DNA of 64,000 nucleotides from Rhodococcus sp. SMB37. Its GTDB lineage: Bacteria > Actinomycetota > Actinomycetes > Mycobacteriales > Mycobacteriaceae. How positions within the stretch are numbered: the first letter of the stretch is position 1; each line of letters opens with the position of its first letter. Location: positions 124,001 through 188,000 of the forward strand of contig NZ_SLVY01000002.1 in the NCBI RefSeq assembly GCF_004345605.1, given 5' to 3'. Made by a program: the position numbers and the translations under genes. Below the pieces are notes generated by a model that saw only the letters and a list, made by a program, of their open reading frames with translations, was not told the DNA's origin and made no database searches. Shown one piece after another: positions 52,717-62,042 of this stretch.

Positions 52717-53798
52717 AACACCACCACCGAACGCAGAACTTCACCGCGGTGCATCGTGTCGAACGCCTTCTCGACGTCGTCGATGCCGATGCGCTCGGTG
52801 ACGAACTTCTCGAGCGGAAGACGTCCCTGCTGGTAGAGGTCGACGTAGGTCGGGAAGTCGCGCTCGGGCAGGCAGTCGCCGTACCACGAGCTCTTGAGCG
52901 ACCCGCCGTGCGAGAAGAAATCGATCAGCGGCAGCTCGAGGGTCATTTCGGGGGTGGGCACACCGACGAGGACGACCGTGCCCGCGAGGTCGCGGGCGTA
53001 GAACGCCTGCTTGTAGGTCTCGGGACGACCGACCGCGTCGATGACGACGTCGGCGCCGAAGCCACCGGTGATCTCCTGAATGCGCTCCACGGGGTCGACG
53101 CTCGTCGAGTTGATCACGTGAGTGGCGCCGAGGTCGGTGGCCCAGGCGAGCTTCTTGTCGTCGCGGTCGACGGCGATGATGGTGCCGGCGCCCGCGAGCC
53201 GCGCGCCCATGATCGCGGCGTCACCGACACCGCCGCAGCCGATGACGGCGACGGACTGACCGCGCGTGACTCCGCCGGTGTTGACAGCCGCGCCCAGGCC
53301 TGCCATCACGCCGCAGCCGAGCAGTCCCACGACTGCGGGATCGGCGGTCGGGTCCACCTTGGTGCACTGGCCCGCGTGGACCAACGTCTTGTCGGCGAAC
53401 GCGCCGATGCCCAGCGCGGGCGACAGCTCGGTGCCGTCCTCGAGGGTCATCTTCTGGGTGGCGTTGAACGTCGAGAAACAGTATTGCGGTTGGCCACGCT
53501 TGCACGCACGACACTGACCGCACACGGCGCGCCAGTTCAGGACGACGAAGTCACCCACCTGCACCGAGTCGACGCCCGCGCCGACGGATTCGACGACACC
53601 GGCCGCTTCGTGGCCGAGCAGGAACGGGAACTCGTCGTTGATGCCGCCTTCGCGGTAGTGCAGGTCGGTGTGGCACACGCCGCACGCCGCGATCGCGACG
53701 ACGACCTCACCCGGTCCCGGATCCGGAATGACGATGGGCACGACCTCGACGGGAGCACCCTTCGCGCGTGCAACAACTCCCCGGACTGTCTGCGACAT
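52713..53798 (-). CDS. mscR: S-(hydroxymethyl)mycothiol dehydrogenase
   Basis: Oxidises the formaldehyde-mycothiol adduct with NAD+ (and reduces S-nitrosomycothiol). The 361-residue zinc alcohol dehydrogenase has the catalytic zinc ligands in GVCHTDLHY and GHEAAG, the structural zinc loop [15 protein letters not shown], and the coenzyme-binding [30 protein letters not shown] and the overall length match MscR rather than other class III enzymes. Start ATG 53798. It forms a two-gene operon with the metallo-hydrolase and marks the organism as a mycothiol user. Confidence 0.93.
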   Translation of the reverse strand: MSQTVRGVVARAKGAPVEVVPIVIPDPGPGEVVVAIAACGVCHTDLHYREGGINDEFPFLLGHEAAGVVESVGAGVDSVQVGDFVVLNWRAVCGQCRACKRGQPQYCFSTFNATQKMTLEDGTELSPALGIGAFADKTLVHAGQCTKVDPTADPAVVGLLGCGVMAGLGAAVNTGGVTRGQSVAVIGCGGVGDAAIMGARLAGAGTIIAVDRDDKKLAWATDLGATHVINSTSVDPVERIQEITGGFGADVVIDAVGRPETYKQAFYARDLAGTVVLVGVPTPEMTLELPLIDFFSHGGSLKSSWYGDCLPERDFPTYVDLYQQGRLPLEKFVTERIGIDDVEKAFDTMHRGEVLRSVVVL

Positions 53799-54043
53799 GG
53801 TGATGTCTCCTTCGTGACTGTGGCGGAAGCCTGATCGGGTTCCCCCACGACCCTATCCACCGCCACGACTCTCGGGACCTGTTCGAAGGACGGGACCTAC
53901 CTACCCGAACGACCAGCCGGCGTTCTTCTGCGAGCACTCGTCGATATGTAACGCCGCAGTAAGTTTCCGCGACGTGTGTGGTGACCCGCTCGTAATTCCC
54001 GCCCGGATTCTTCCGAATGGTGTGAACGGAATGGTAATTGCCC

Positions 54044-55816
54044 ATGGCAACTCATAACTCGTCGTCCCGACGCCGGATCCTCGCCGGCGTACTGGCTCCT
54101 GTCACGCTCGGCGTCGCGGCCATCGTCGCGGTCGCTGTGGCCCAGCCGACCGTGCCTACCACTGCCGATCCGGCACTTGTCGCGTCGACGCAGGACTGCT
54201 ACGACATGGTGACCATCTCACTCGGCGGCAGAGGCGACGCGCCGCGCGACCAGAGCAAGATGCTGGTCACGCCGGACGGGACCGTACTGCCGGCAGCGCT
54301 GTCGGACGACTACCACAGCCATTGGGTCGACCCGGTCGTCAACGCACCGCGGAACACCGTGGGCGACGAATCGTACGCGGCCGTCTACGTCGACTACCCG
54401 GCTCATATGGACTCCTATGAGGAAGCCGTCGACGGGGGCGTGGAGAACACCAAAACGATCATTCAGGCCATCCAGGTCTCGTGCCCCGACACGAAGTTCG
54501 CCATCGTCGGCTACAGCCAGGGCGCCGACGTCGCGCGTCGGGCCGCCCAGGAGATCGGCAATCAGCAACCGAACGAGGACGGGTCCTACGACATCATCGA
54601 TCCTGATTCGGTCGTCGGTGTGGTGATCCTCGCCGATGCCGGACGCGGCGCAGGTGAAGGACCGTTCCCGGGTGCCGAGAACGAGTACGGCAACCCTGAC
54701 GGATTCGACCGGAAGTACCAGGACGGGAAGGACAGCGCGTCGGGAAGTGGTGCGCTGCCCGGCACCGGTGGCGGATTCGGTGCGCTCGACGGCAAGGTCG
54801 CGTCGTTCTGCTCCGAAGGCGACCTGACCTGCTCGGCGCCCGAGAACATCGCGCTCCTGCAGCTCGCGATCAACGTCGGCCGGCAGCTCAACATCGATGC
54901 AATGCAGCGTGACGGGCTCACCCCGGAAACAGGCATGAACGTCGCCCAGGTGCTCAGCGGTGTGGCACTTGCAGCCCTCGCGGATATCTCGTCGAACGAC
55001 GAGTGGATGCGATCGGACGAGACGTTCCTCGACGTGCTGATCAAGGTGTCGGACCCAGCGTATGTTCCGAACGACCCTGCGGTGAAGAATGTTTCGGCGG
55101 ACGACACCGATGGTGCCGATGAGCCGATCCCGGCCGACCGACTCGCGAACCTGGCGTACCTGCCCGAGAAGCTGCTCAAGGAGGTCGTCGGTTTCATCGA
55201 GGACAACCAGAACACTCTCCAGGTGGCATTGAGCGATCCCTACCAGCAGACCCTCGGTCCCGGCACCGGGCACCACTTCGACTACTGGCGCGACAACGGT
55301 GAAGGCAAGCCGCTGACCTCCGCCGAGTACGCGGCCGCATGGCTGACCCATCTCGCCGAGCAGGCGAAGAACGGTGAGACCGTGAAAACCGACGTCGACC
55401 CGAACACCGCGAAGCTCGGTATCGCAAGCGATGAGGCGCTCGCGGTCGAGTCCACGTCGACCACGACCACGACCACGTCGCCCGAGGTTCCTGCGACGGA
55501 CACCGTCGTCTCGACCGAGGGCACTCCGTTACAGGAAGCGGGGATCCCCGCACCGGACCAGGGCACAGCACCTGTCCAGGGCACAGCACCGGTGGACCCG
55601 CTCGCTGTCCCCGCTCCCGGCTCGACCACACCGGCGGAGGGACTCGACATCCCGGCACCCGAGCTGACCCCGGCACCCACGACGACCACGCCCGCTCCGC
55701 CGGCGGGCGACGGCAGCGTGACCTCGCCCGAGCAGCAGGTCTCGGGCTCCACCACTACAACCAAGGCACCGAAGCCGACGACCACCACGACTTCGCAGCA
55801 ACCCGCAGCGGCCTGA
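54044..55816 (+). CDS. Cutinase-family serine esterase with long Thr/Pro-rich tail
   Basis: A 590-residue exported esterase. The N-terminal hydrophobic segment (residues 12-34) is a signal or membrane anchor. The catalytic domain has CYDMVTISLGGRGDA and the nucleophile in VGYSQGADVA (Ser158), Asp in CSEGDLTC, and His in TGHHFDYW. From about residue 467 to the end follows a linker of Thr, Pro, Ser and Ala with runs of Thr and Gly-Ala-Pro repeats and no LPXTG motif. Family members hydrolyse ester bonds of waxes, cutin or triglycerides. ATG 54044 was chosen over TTG 54038. The 245-bp upstream region shows no operator. Confidence 0.88.
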   Translation: MATHNSSSRRRILAGVLAPVTLGVAAIVAVAVAQPTVPTTADPALVASTQDCYDMVTISLGGRGDAPRDQSKMLVTPDGTVLPAALSDDYHSHWVDPVVNAPRNTVGDESYAAVYVDYPAHMDSYEEAVDGGVENTKTIIQAIQVSCPDTKFAIVGYSQGADVARRAAQEIGNQQPNEDGSYDIIDPDSVVGVVILADAGRGAGEGPFPGAENEYGNPDGFDRKYQDGKDSASGSGALPGTGGGFGALDGKVASFCSEGDLTCSAPENIALLQLAINVGRQLNIDAMQRDGLTPETGMNVAQVLSGVALAALADISSNDEWMRSDETFLDVLIKVSDPAYVPNDPAVKNVSADDTDGADEPIPADRLANLAYLPEKLLKEVVGFIEDNQNTLQVALSDPYQQTLGPGTGHHFDYWRDNGEGKPLTSAEYAAAWLTHLAEQAKNGETVKTDVDPNTAKLGIASDEALAVESTSTTTTTTSPEVPATDTVVSTEGTPLQEAGIPAPDQGTAPVQGTAPVDPLAVPAPGSTTPAEGLDIPAPELTPAPTTTTPAPPAGDGSVTSPEQQVSGSTTTTKAPKPTTTTTSQQPAAA

Positions 55817-55857
55817 GCTGCGACCTGTGAGAGAGAGCCCGAGTCAGGAACTCGACG

Positions 55858-57135
55858 TCAGCCCGCGGCTTTGACACCGGCCTCCGCACCGAGTGCCGCT
55901 GCCTCGCCGCGGGTACTGACGTCGAGTTTTCTCATGAGGCTCGCGACATGGAACTTGACCGTGGATTCACTGACCCCCAAGCGCTCTGCAATCACCCGAT
56001 TACGTCGTCCTGCGACGAGGTGTTCCAGTACCTCGATCTCGCGAGCGCCGAGCCCGACCAGGGCATCGGCCGCGGCCGCACCGGTTGCGAGGACCGGAAG
56101 GTCCAGCGGCAGCGTCGCGCTCACGCGGCACCCCCATCCGTCCGTCGACTCGGATTCGATGGTGCCGCCCATGGTTTCGACTCGGTCACGTAGCTGACGT
56201 TCGAGCTCTGACGCGTCGACCTCCCCTCGCCCGTCGTCACGTATATCGACGCCGAGTTGCGCGCCGTCGCAGCTCCACGCGACCCGGATACGCGTGACCT
56301 CGCTCTGCGCAGACATGGCGAGGACTGCTCCGCGGGCCAGCGCGCGGGCGGCGTGCGCGACCTCGCCGGGCAACGCTCGTCCGTGGACGGGCGGGGCCAC
56401 CATCTCCAATTCGAGGTCGCGGTGGCGGACGAGAGAGCGCAATTCGCCGTGCATCCGGGCGAACGCTGTCGTCACCGCCTCCTCAGCCAGTTCGCGGTGC
56501 GCGTCGACGGCTGTGCGCAGTGCGATCAATGCGCCCGTCGCGGTGTCGCGTGCCGTGGTGCGGGCACGGGCGTCGTCGAGATCCTTCGAACGCAGGGTCG
56601 CCAAGATCGTTTCCAGGGTGACCGCGTGCGCTTCCGTGAGTTCGGCGACGGTACGCGCACGTTCCGCGGAAGCTGCCCTCGATTCCGCAAGATACGCGGG
56701 GCTCGCACTGTGTACCTGTAGCTGGATGCCGGTCGCGACGATCGTGAACAGCGACCGCACGAGCTCGAGAGACGCAGCGGAGGCCCGCGCCCCGCGTGGT
56801 ACCAGGACGAGAAGGGTGTCGGTGCGATCCAGCATCACGCACACATCCCGGTCCCGACCCGCAACCCGTGCCGTACCGCGTCGGATCTCCCCTGCCGTCA
56901 GCTCGGTACGGATACGGTCGAGCTCCGCAATCGTGACCCGATCGACGATTGTGGGATCGCCCGCGACCTTGCGCGGCCGCCCGGTGCATTCACGTGTGAA
57001 CACCACGAGTGCGCTGTGCGGAACGAGGGCATCGATCAATACCGAGAAGCGCTGACCGATCTCGGTCAACGGGCCCACCAGTACGTCCCTCGTGTCGGTG
57101 ATCAGGATGTCGGGACGAGGCGGTGCAGTACTCAC
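55858..57135 (-). CDS. LuxR-family regulator fused to a histidine-kinase-type ATPase domain
   Basis: A 425-residue protein. Residues 1-150 are an unassigned sensor domain, 150-230 alpha-helical, possibly coiled coil. The HATPase domain has the G1-type box DDGRGE (300-304) and GGTIESESTDGWGCRVSATLPL. Residues 362-412 are a LuxR helix-turn-helix (LGAREIEVLEHLVAG, VIAERLGVSESTVKFHVASLMRKL). No phospho-acceptor His is obvious, and the receiver domain normal for such regulators is absent, so ATP binding may act directly on DNA binding. Start GTG 57135. It is divergent from the acyl-CoA-ligase-like gene, which it may control. Confidence 0.8.
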   Translation of the reverse strand: MSTAPPRPDILITDTRDVLVGPLTEIGQRFSVLIDALVPHSALVVFTRECTGRPRKVAGDPTIVDRVTIAELDRIRTELTAGEIRRGTARVAGRDRDVCVMLDRTDTLLVLVPRGARASAASLELVRSLFTIVATGIQLQVHSASPAYLAESRAASAERARTVAELTEAHAVTLETILATLRSKDLDDARARTTARDTATGALIALRTAVDAHRELAEEAVTTAFARMHGELRSLVRHRDLELEMVAPPVHGRALPGEVAHAARALARGAVLAMSAQSEVTRIRVAWSCDGAQLGVDIRDDGRGEVDASELERQLRDRVETMGGTIESESTDGWGCRVSATLPLDLPVLATGAAAADALVGLGAREIEVLEHLVAGRRNRVIAERLGVSESTVKFHVASLMRKLDVSTRGEAAALGAEAGVKAAG

Positions 57136-57198
57136 GGACCCACGATATCGGCCGGTATCATCCCGTTCATCCCCTGTCGCGGTTGGAGGTGTTCGGGT

Positions 57199-58728
57199 AT
57201 GAGCGCCGGAATCGGGCCGAGCACCGAGAACGGGCCCGGCACCGTGCCGCACCTGCTCCTCGACCGAGTACGTCGCACTCCGGACGCAGAGGCCTACACG
57301 TACCCGGATCGCGACGAGTGGCATTCCGTCACGTGGTCCGGGGTGTACGCCGCGATCGTACCGCTGGCAGCGGGGTTGATCGCCCGCGGTGTCGTCGCCG
57401 GTGCACGGGTCGCGATGTGCGCCGTCACGAGCTTCTCTGCGATCCTCGCCGATCTCGCCATCGCCTGTGCCGGCGCCGTCGCGGTCCCGATCTATCCGGC
57501 CACCCGGGACGACGAAACCCGCACGCAGATCCATCGGGCCGGCGCTGTGCTCACGTTCGCCGACCGGCCGGTTCTCAGCAGTCCCGTTCAACGACTCGAT
57601 CGGCTCGACGATCTCGCTGCGGAAGGCCGAGCACTGCTGTCATCCGACCCCGAAGCCGTGTCACGCCGGATCGCGGCACTGACCGCGGACGATCCGGCGT
57701 GGCTGATCTATACAGCGTGCGACGACGGTCGGACCAAAGGTGCGTGTCTGACCCACCGCGCCGCGACCTATGGCGCCGTCGCGGTGGCACTGACCGGCAT
57801 CGTCTCCCCTGCCGACCGCCAACTGCTGTGGCTCCCCCTCGCGCACGTGTTCGGCCGTGCATTGCTGCTGATGGGGATACAGGTCGGCTTCCCCACCGCA
57901 GTGGACGGTCGCGCAGACCGCGTGGCAGGCAATCTGCGGGCCACCCGGCCGACATTCCTCGGATCGGTTCCTCACGTGCTCACCAAGGTCTGCACCCTCG
58001 ACAATGAGGATCTCGGTGGCCGACTGCGTTTCGTGATATCGGGTTCGGCGCGGTTGAGCGGCGAGGTGATCGAGCACTTCGATCGTCGCGGGGTGCCCGT
58101 CCTCGAGTGCTACGGGATCACCGAGACCGGCGGACCCGCATGCGCGAACCGTCCCGGCATGCGACGCGTGGGTACGGTCGGTGTTCCATTGCCCGGCACA
58201 CGGATTCGAATCAGCACATCCGGTGAACTACTCATCCGTAGCCCCGGGGTGATGACGGGCTACGACCACGACCCGGCGGAGACCGCCGCTGCACTCGACT
58301 CCGAACACTGGTTCCACACAGGCGATCTCGCCCATATCGATGCTGACGGTTTCGTCACGGTCACCGGACGCAAGAAGGAAGTCTTCAAGACCAGCACGGG
58401 AAAGTATGTGTGCCCGGCAGCGATCTCCGAACGGTTTCGTGCAGTGCTGCCGGGCGCCGAACTGGTAGTCGACGGCGAATTACGCCCGTACTGTGTGGGA
58501 CTCGTGTTCACTGCGCTCCCCGATCCGGTGGTGGATGCCGCCCTCGACCGGCTGAATGCAACCCTGAACCGCTGGGAGAGAATCCGCCGGTTCGCGGTGA
58601 TCCACCCACCGTCGGACACGCGCGACCGAAACGAGGCCGGCAGACTGATCCGCGACCGGGTGCTCACGCGGTACGCCGCAGTCGCTTCCGGCCTGTACGA
58701 GCATGGTCAGCTCCGGAACTCGGGCTGA
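57199..58728 (+). CDS. AMP-dependent synthetase (fatty acyl-CoA ligase)-like protein with degenerate motifs
   Basis: A 509-residue ANL-superfamily protein of the long-chain acyl-CoA ligase branch. Normal motifs: LIYTA start of A3, LPLAHVFGR, ECYGITETGG (A5), FHTGDLAHIDADGF (A7) and VTGRKKEVFKTSTGK (A8). Two are altered: the ATP P-loop reads YTACDDGRTKG instead of YTSGTTGxPKG, and at the A10 site (about 480-486, NEAGRLIR) no lysine is seen. Such changes should reduce or alter adenylation. Start ATG 57199 follows GGAGG by nine bases. It is divergent from the LuxR-ATPase gene, 63 bases away, and overlaps the NTF2-like gene end by 22 bases. Confidence 0.82.
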   Translation: MSAGIGPSTENGPGTVPHLLLDRVRRTPDAEAYTYPDRDEWHSVTWSGVYAAIVPLAAGLIARGVVAGARVAMCAVTSFSAILADLAIACAGAVAVPIYPATRDDETRTQIHRAGAVLTFADRPVLSSPVQRLDRLDDLAAEGRALLSSDPEAVSRRIAALTADDPAWLIYTACDDGRTKGACLTHRAATYGAVAVALTGIVSPADRQLLWLPLAHVFGRALLLMGIQVGFPTAVDGRADRVAGNLRATRPTFLGSVPHVLTKVCTLDNEDLGGRLRFVISGSARLSGEVIEHFDRRGVPVLECYGITETGGPACANRPGMRRVGTVGVPLPGTRIRISTSGELLIRSPGVMTGYDHDPAETAAALDSEHWFHTGDLAHIDADGFVTVTGRKKEVFKTSTGKYVCPAAISERFRAVLPGAELVVDGELRPYCVGLVFTALPDPVVDAALDRLNATLNRWERIRRFAVIHPPSDTRDRNEAGRLIRDRVLTRYAAVASGLYEHGQLRNSG

Positions 58729-59072
58729 TCGAGCAGGCGTAGCCAACTGCCGTCCGACTGGCGGCGCACCACCTGCGCTCGCGCCCCGGCACCGTCGCCG
58801 GGAGGCGTGCTGGTCAGCGCAATATCCTCGCTGGCCAGCGTCGGGAGCGGCGCCTCCGGTTCGAATCGTGGCCGGTTCACGAGGACCGCAGCCCACAGTT
58901 CCCGGATTGCAGCCCGCCCGACGGTCGTCTGCCCGGGCGGATATGCCATCACGGCATTCTCTTCGTAGAGCGCTGCCACGCCGTCCGCGTCGCCCGCGTT
59001 GGACCGTTCGACGAAGAACCTGGTGAGGTCCTCTGGGCGGTAGGCCTTCTCGTACTGCATCTCGTGTGTCAT
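58707..59072 (-). CDS. NTF2-like (SnoaL/DUF4440-type) protein
   Basis: A 121-residue protein with the cone-shaped NTF2 fold signature: a helix (RFFVERSNAGDADGVAALY), the EENAVMAYP strand, and a beta meander ending WLRLLDQPEFR. Members of this family act as small-molecule isomerases or as detoxification/steroid-binding proteins. The start ATG 59072 is only 70 bases from the divergent LysR gene, so LysR is its likely regulator. The stop overlaps the neighbouring ligase-like gene (22 bases, convergent). Confidence 0.8.
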   Translation of the reverse strand: MTHEMQYEKAYRPEDLTRFFVERSNAGDADGVAALYEENAVMAYPPGQTTVGRAAIRELWAAVLVNRPRFEPEAPLPTLASEDIALTSTPPGDGAGARAQVVRRQSDGSWLRLLDQPEFRS

Positions 59073-59114
59073 GCCTCCAGCGTCGAGCACTACGATCGAG
59101 AAGTCCAACAGATT

Positions 59115-59128
59115 GTTCTTATCGGAAC
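59115..59128. promoter_or_regulatory. GTTC-N6-GAAC inverted repeat, LysR-type operator candidate
   Basis: GTTCTTATCGGAAC lies between the divergent NTF2-like and LysR genes, with perfect 4-base arms. LysR regulators bind T-N11-A sites in such shared regions. A TAGAAT hexamer (59129-59134) follows, nine bases before the LysR ATG, so the LysR transcript may have an extremely short leader. Confidence 0.45.
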
Positions 59129-59142
59129 TAGAATCTCTGGTT

Positions 59143-60018
59143 ATGGAACTGAGGCAGCTCGAGTACTTCGTCGCGGTCGCCGAGGAATGCAATTTCACCC
59201 GTGCAGCCGAGCGGGTGCACATCAGCCAGTCCGGCGTGAGCGCGCAGATCCGGCAGCTCGAACGCGAACTGGGCGCTCCGCTGTTCGAGCGTTCCGCACG
59301 TACCGCCACCCTGACCACCGCAGGCAAGGCGGCGCTCGAACATGCCAGGGCAGCACTGAATTCCGCGAAGTCGGTAAGGACCGCGGTCAATGAGGTCTCG
59401 GCGGTGATCCGAGGCGAGCTGGCTGTCGGAATGGTCACCGCGTGCACGGTGACGCCCCTGTTCGACGCACTGTCGCTGTTCCACCGCGCCCATCCCCGCG
59501 TCGAGATCGCCCTGCTGGAGGACTCGTCCGATCGCCTCGTCGAGCGAGTGCGGTCACGCGAGATGGATGTTGCGCTCGTCGGCACGGCGTACGGCCCTCC
59601 CGACGACCTGGAATCGATCCTCTTGACCCAGGACCGGCTCGTCGCGGTAGTACCCGACGAGCATCCGCTGGCGCGGCGGCCGGTCATCGGACTTGCCGAG
59701 GTCACCTCGCACCCGCTGGTGTGCCTGCCCATCGGGACCGGTATCCGATCGGTCCTCGACATTGCATGCCGTGCTCGCGGTATCGAACCGGCCATGGCGA
59801 TGCAGGCGAGTGCACCCGATGCGGTCGTCGATCTCGCCGCGCGGGGCCTCGGCGTTGCGATCCTGAGCGAGTCGATGGTGACACCTCGACCAGGGCTCTC
59901 GATCACCGTCATCGACGACGTCGACATCCCTGCGACGTTGTCGCTGATCTGGCCGGTCCCGGCAAGTCCCGCGCTGGGAGTCCTGCTCACGCATCTGCGA
60001 CACGCCTTCGGCTCATGA
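59143..60018 (+). CDS. LysR family transcriptional regulator
   Basis: A 291-residue regulator. The winged helix is at the N-terminus (MELRQLEYFVAVAEECNFTRAAERVHISQSGVS), followed by the linker helix and the effector-binding domain (RGELAVGMVTACTVTPLFDAL). ATG 59143 was chosen; the longer frame upstream crosses the promoter. It is divergent from the NTF2-like gene, its likely target. Its stop overlaps the AraC gene by six bases (convergent). Confidence 0.92.
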   Translation: MELRQLEYFVAVAEECNFTRAAERVHISQSGVSAQIRQLERELGAPLFERSARTATLTTAGKAALEHARAALNSAKSVRTAVNEVSAVIRGELAVGMVTACTVTPLFDALSLFHRAHPRVEIALLEDSSDRLVERVRSREMDVALVGTAYGPPDDLESILLTQDRLVAVVPDEHPLARRPVIGLAEVTSHPLVCLPIGTGIRSVLDIACRARGIEPAMAMQASAPDAVVDLAARGLGVAILSESMVTPRPGLSITVIDDVDIPATLSLIWPVPASPALGVLLTHLRHAFGS

Positions 60019-61020
60019 CTCCACGCTATGACCCGTGCGGTACGCGTTCCTGTAGTCCGAGGGCCGGACGCCCGCGGTCCGCGTGAAGGCCGCACTGAAG
60101 GAAAACGCGTCTGCGTAGCCGACCTCGTGGGCGATGCCAGCGATCGTGGAGTCGGTGCCGCGAAGCCGATCTGCGGCGATGGCCATGCGACGCCCGGTGA
60201 GATAGCGAATCGGGGATTCGCCGAGCAGTTCGGTGAAGCGCCGAGCGAACCACGCGCGCGACACCCCCGCTTCGGCAGCGAGGTCCGTGACGGTCCACGG
60301 GTGAGCGGGGTTCTCGTGGATCAATGTCAACGCCTGCCCGACGACCGCGTCGGCTTGCGCACGGTACCACCCGGGCACCGGGGCGCCCGGCCGCGCGAAC
60401 CAGCCTCGCAACGCGACGATGAGCGTCAGGTCGAGCAGCCGGTCGAGCACGAGCTGCTGGCCCGGCTCGTCCCGCACGACCTCGTCCTCGAGTCGACCTA
60501 CCACCCAGTCCGGAACCTCACCGGCCGGCACCACCAACACGTCCGGCAGAGCCGCGAGCAACCTGTCGTCGACGTCCCCTGCAACTTGGTAGGTGCCGTA
60601 CACGACGATCGTCGTGTCCGCGCCCGGTGTCGCCGAGGCAGTTCGCCGACCGGTCTGCAGCTTTTCGGTGACGTCGACCCCGCCGGGGGTCGTGTAGCGA
60701 TCGCCTGGCAGCGCGACGAGTTGCGGCGCGATTCCCGGCTCATCGGCCACCGTGTAGGGCGACCGAAGGCTGACGATCGCGACGTCGCCCGGCCCGACTC
60801 GAACCGGCTCGGCGTCGTCGATGAGCACCCACATGTGACCTTCGATCACCGCGACGAGCATCAGCGGTGCGCCGTCCGCGATGCGGATCGACCAGCCACG
60901 GTCCATCCCGGCCCGGTAGAGCACCGCGCCGCGGGCCCGGACCCCGTCGAGCAGATCGGTCAGAAGGTCGATGTGACCAGCATAGAACGCCGAGCCCGTC
61001 GACTCCGTGGACGCACGCAC
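60013..61020 (-). CDS. AraC family regulator with cupin sensor domain
   Basis: A 335-residue regulator. The N-terminal half (about 10-200) is an AraC-binding-type cupin domain (LMLVAVIEGHMWVLID, VGPGDVAIVSLRSPYTVADEPG). Residues 230-330 form the two helix-turn-helix units: TVTDLAAEAGVSRAWFARRF and IAGIAHEVGYADAFSFSAAFTRTAG. The start at GTG 61020 has no clear ribosome binding site. It is divergent from the short-chain dehydrogenase, 86 bases away, which it may activate. Confidence 0.9.
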   Translation of the reverse strand: MRASTESTGSAFYAGHIDLLTDLLDGVRARGAVLYRAGMDRGWSIRIADGAPLMLVAVIEGHMWVLIDDAEPVRVGPGDVAIVSLRSPYTVADEPGIAPQLVALPGDRYTTPGGVDVTEKLQTGRRTASATPGADTTIVVYGTYQVAGDVDDRLLAALPDVLVVPAGEVPDWVVGRLEDEVVRDEPGQQLVLDRLLDLTLIVALRGWFARPGAPVPGWYRAQADAVVGQALTLIHENPAHPWTVTDLAAEAGVSRAWFARRFTELLGESPIRYLTGRRMAIAADRLRGTDSTIAGIAHEVGYADAFSFSAAFTRTAGVRPSDYRNAYRTGHSVES

Positions 61021-61106
61021 ATCGGTACGAGAGCTGCAGCGATGGATCGCTGGCGGTAGGGACGTTGACTGGTCATGGAACGACCCACCTCGGACAGGAG
61101 AATCCT

Positions 61107-62042
61107 ATGGCCACCATCGTGATGACCGGCGGCAGTGCGGGATTCGGAGCGGTCGCCGTCGATCTACTGTCCCGAGAGTCGGACGTGCACTTGCTCATCG
61201 GCGCACGCACGGCATCGCCGGATTTCATTCCTGTGGATCTCGCGTGCCTCGACTCGGTCCGCGCATTCGCCGAGGCGGTTCAGGAGCGCCTCGGCGACAC
61301 CGGTATCGACGTACTCGCACTCAACGCCGGGTCGATACTCCCGTCCGACGCCGTGCGCACCGACGACGACATAGAAGCGACCTTCGCCGTCAACCATCTC
61401 GCGCACTATCTGCTGGTGCGCCTGTTGATGCCTTCATTCGCAGAGGAAGCCCGCATCGTGATCACCACGAGTGGAACACACGACCCGGCCCTCCGCACCG
61501 GGTTGGAGGCGCCGCGGCACGCCGACGCCGACCTGCTCGCGCACCCGGACCGCGACCCCGAGCGACACCTGACACCGCAGCGGGCCGGACAGCATGCCTA
61601 CAGCGCGTCGAAACTGTGCAACGTACTCACCGTCCGAGCGCTGCGCGTACATCCCGACATTCGTGCCCGGCACATCACGGCGCTGGCGTACGACCCCGGG
61701 CAGGTCTTCGGCACCGGATTGGTTCGAAGCCTGCCGCGTCCACGACGTATCGCATGGTCGGTGTTCGGGACGGTCCTCGGCGCTCCACTGCGGCGGTTCG
61801 ACCGCACGATGAACACACGCGTCGCTGCGGGAATCGCCCTGGCATCTCTCGTCTCCGGCAGGACGACTCCTCCACCCGGCCGTTGTTACGCGGCGCTGCG
61901 CAGCGGGCGATTGATCTTCCCGGATCCGTCGACACTCGCACGCAGGGACGACGTGGCGCGCGCGTTGTGGAACAACAGTGCACGGATGGTCGGACTGGCG
62001 GTCGATCAGAGCGTCGGGACACTAGGCCGGCGGAGTCGCTAG
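61107..62042 (+). CDS. Short-chain dehydrogenase/reductase
   Basis: A 311-residue Rossmann oxidoreductase. The coenzyme-binding glycines are in VMTGGSAGFGAVAV, NAG is LALNAGSILP, and the catalytic Tyr-x-x-x-Lys is AYSASKLCN with Ser in VITTSGTHD. The length and the AHYLLVRLLMPSF region are like the retinol dehydrogenase/WWOX-like branch. Start ATG 61107 follows AGGAG by six bases. Its stop overlaps that of mesD by three bases (TAG on the plus strand, TAG on the minus), so the two transcripts run into one another. Confidence 0.9.
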   Translation: MATIVMTGGSAGFGAVAVDLLSRESDVHLLIGARTASPDFIPVDLACLDSVRAFAEAVQERLGDTGIDVLALNAGSILPSDAVRTDDDIEATFAVNHLAHYLLVRLLMPSFAEEARIVITTSGTHDPALRTGLEAPRHADADLLAHPDRDPERHLTPQRAGQHAYSASKLCNVLTVRALRVHPDIRARHITALAYDPGQVFGTGLVRSLPRPRRIAWSVFGTVLGAPLRRFDRTMNTRVAAGIALASLVSGRTTPPPGRCYAALRSGRLIFPDPSTLARRDDVARALWNNSARMVGLAVDQSVGTLGRRSR

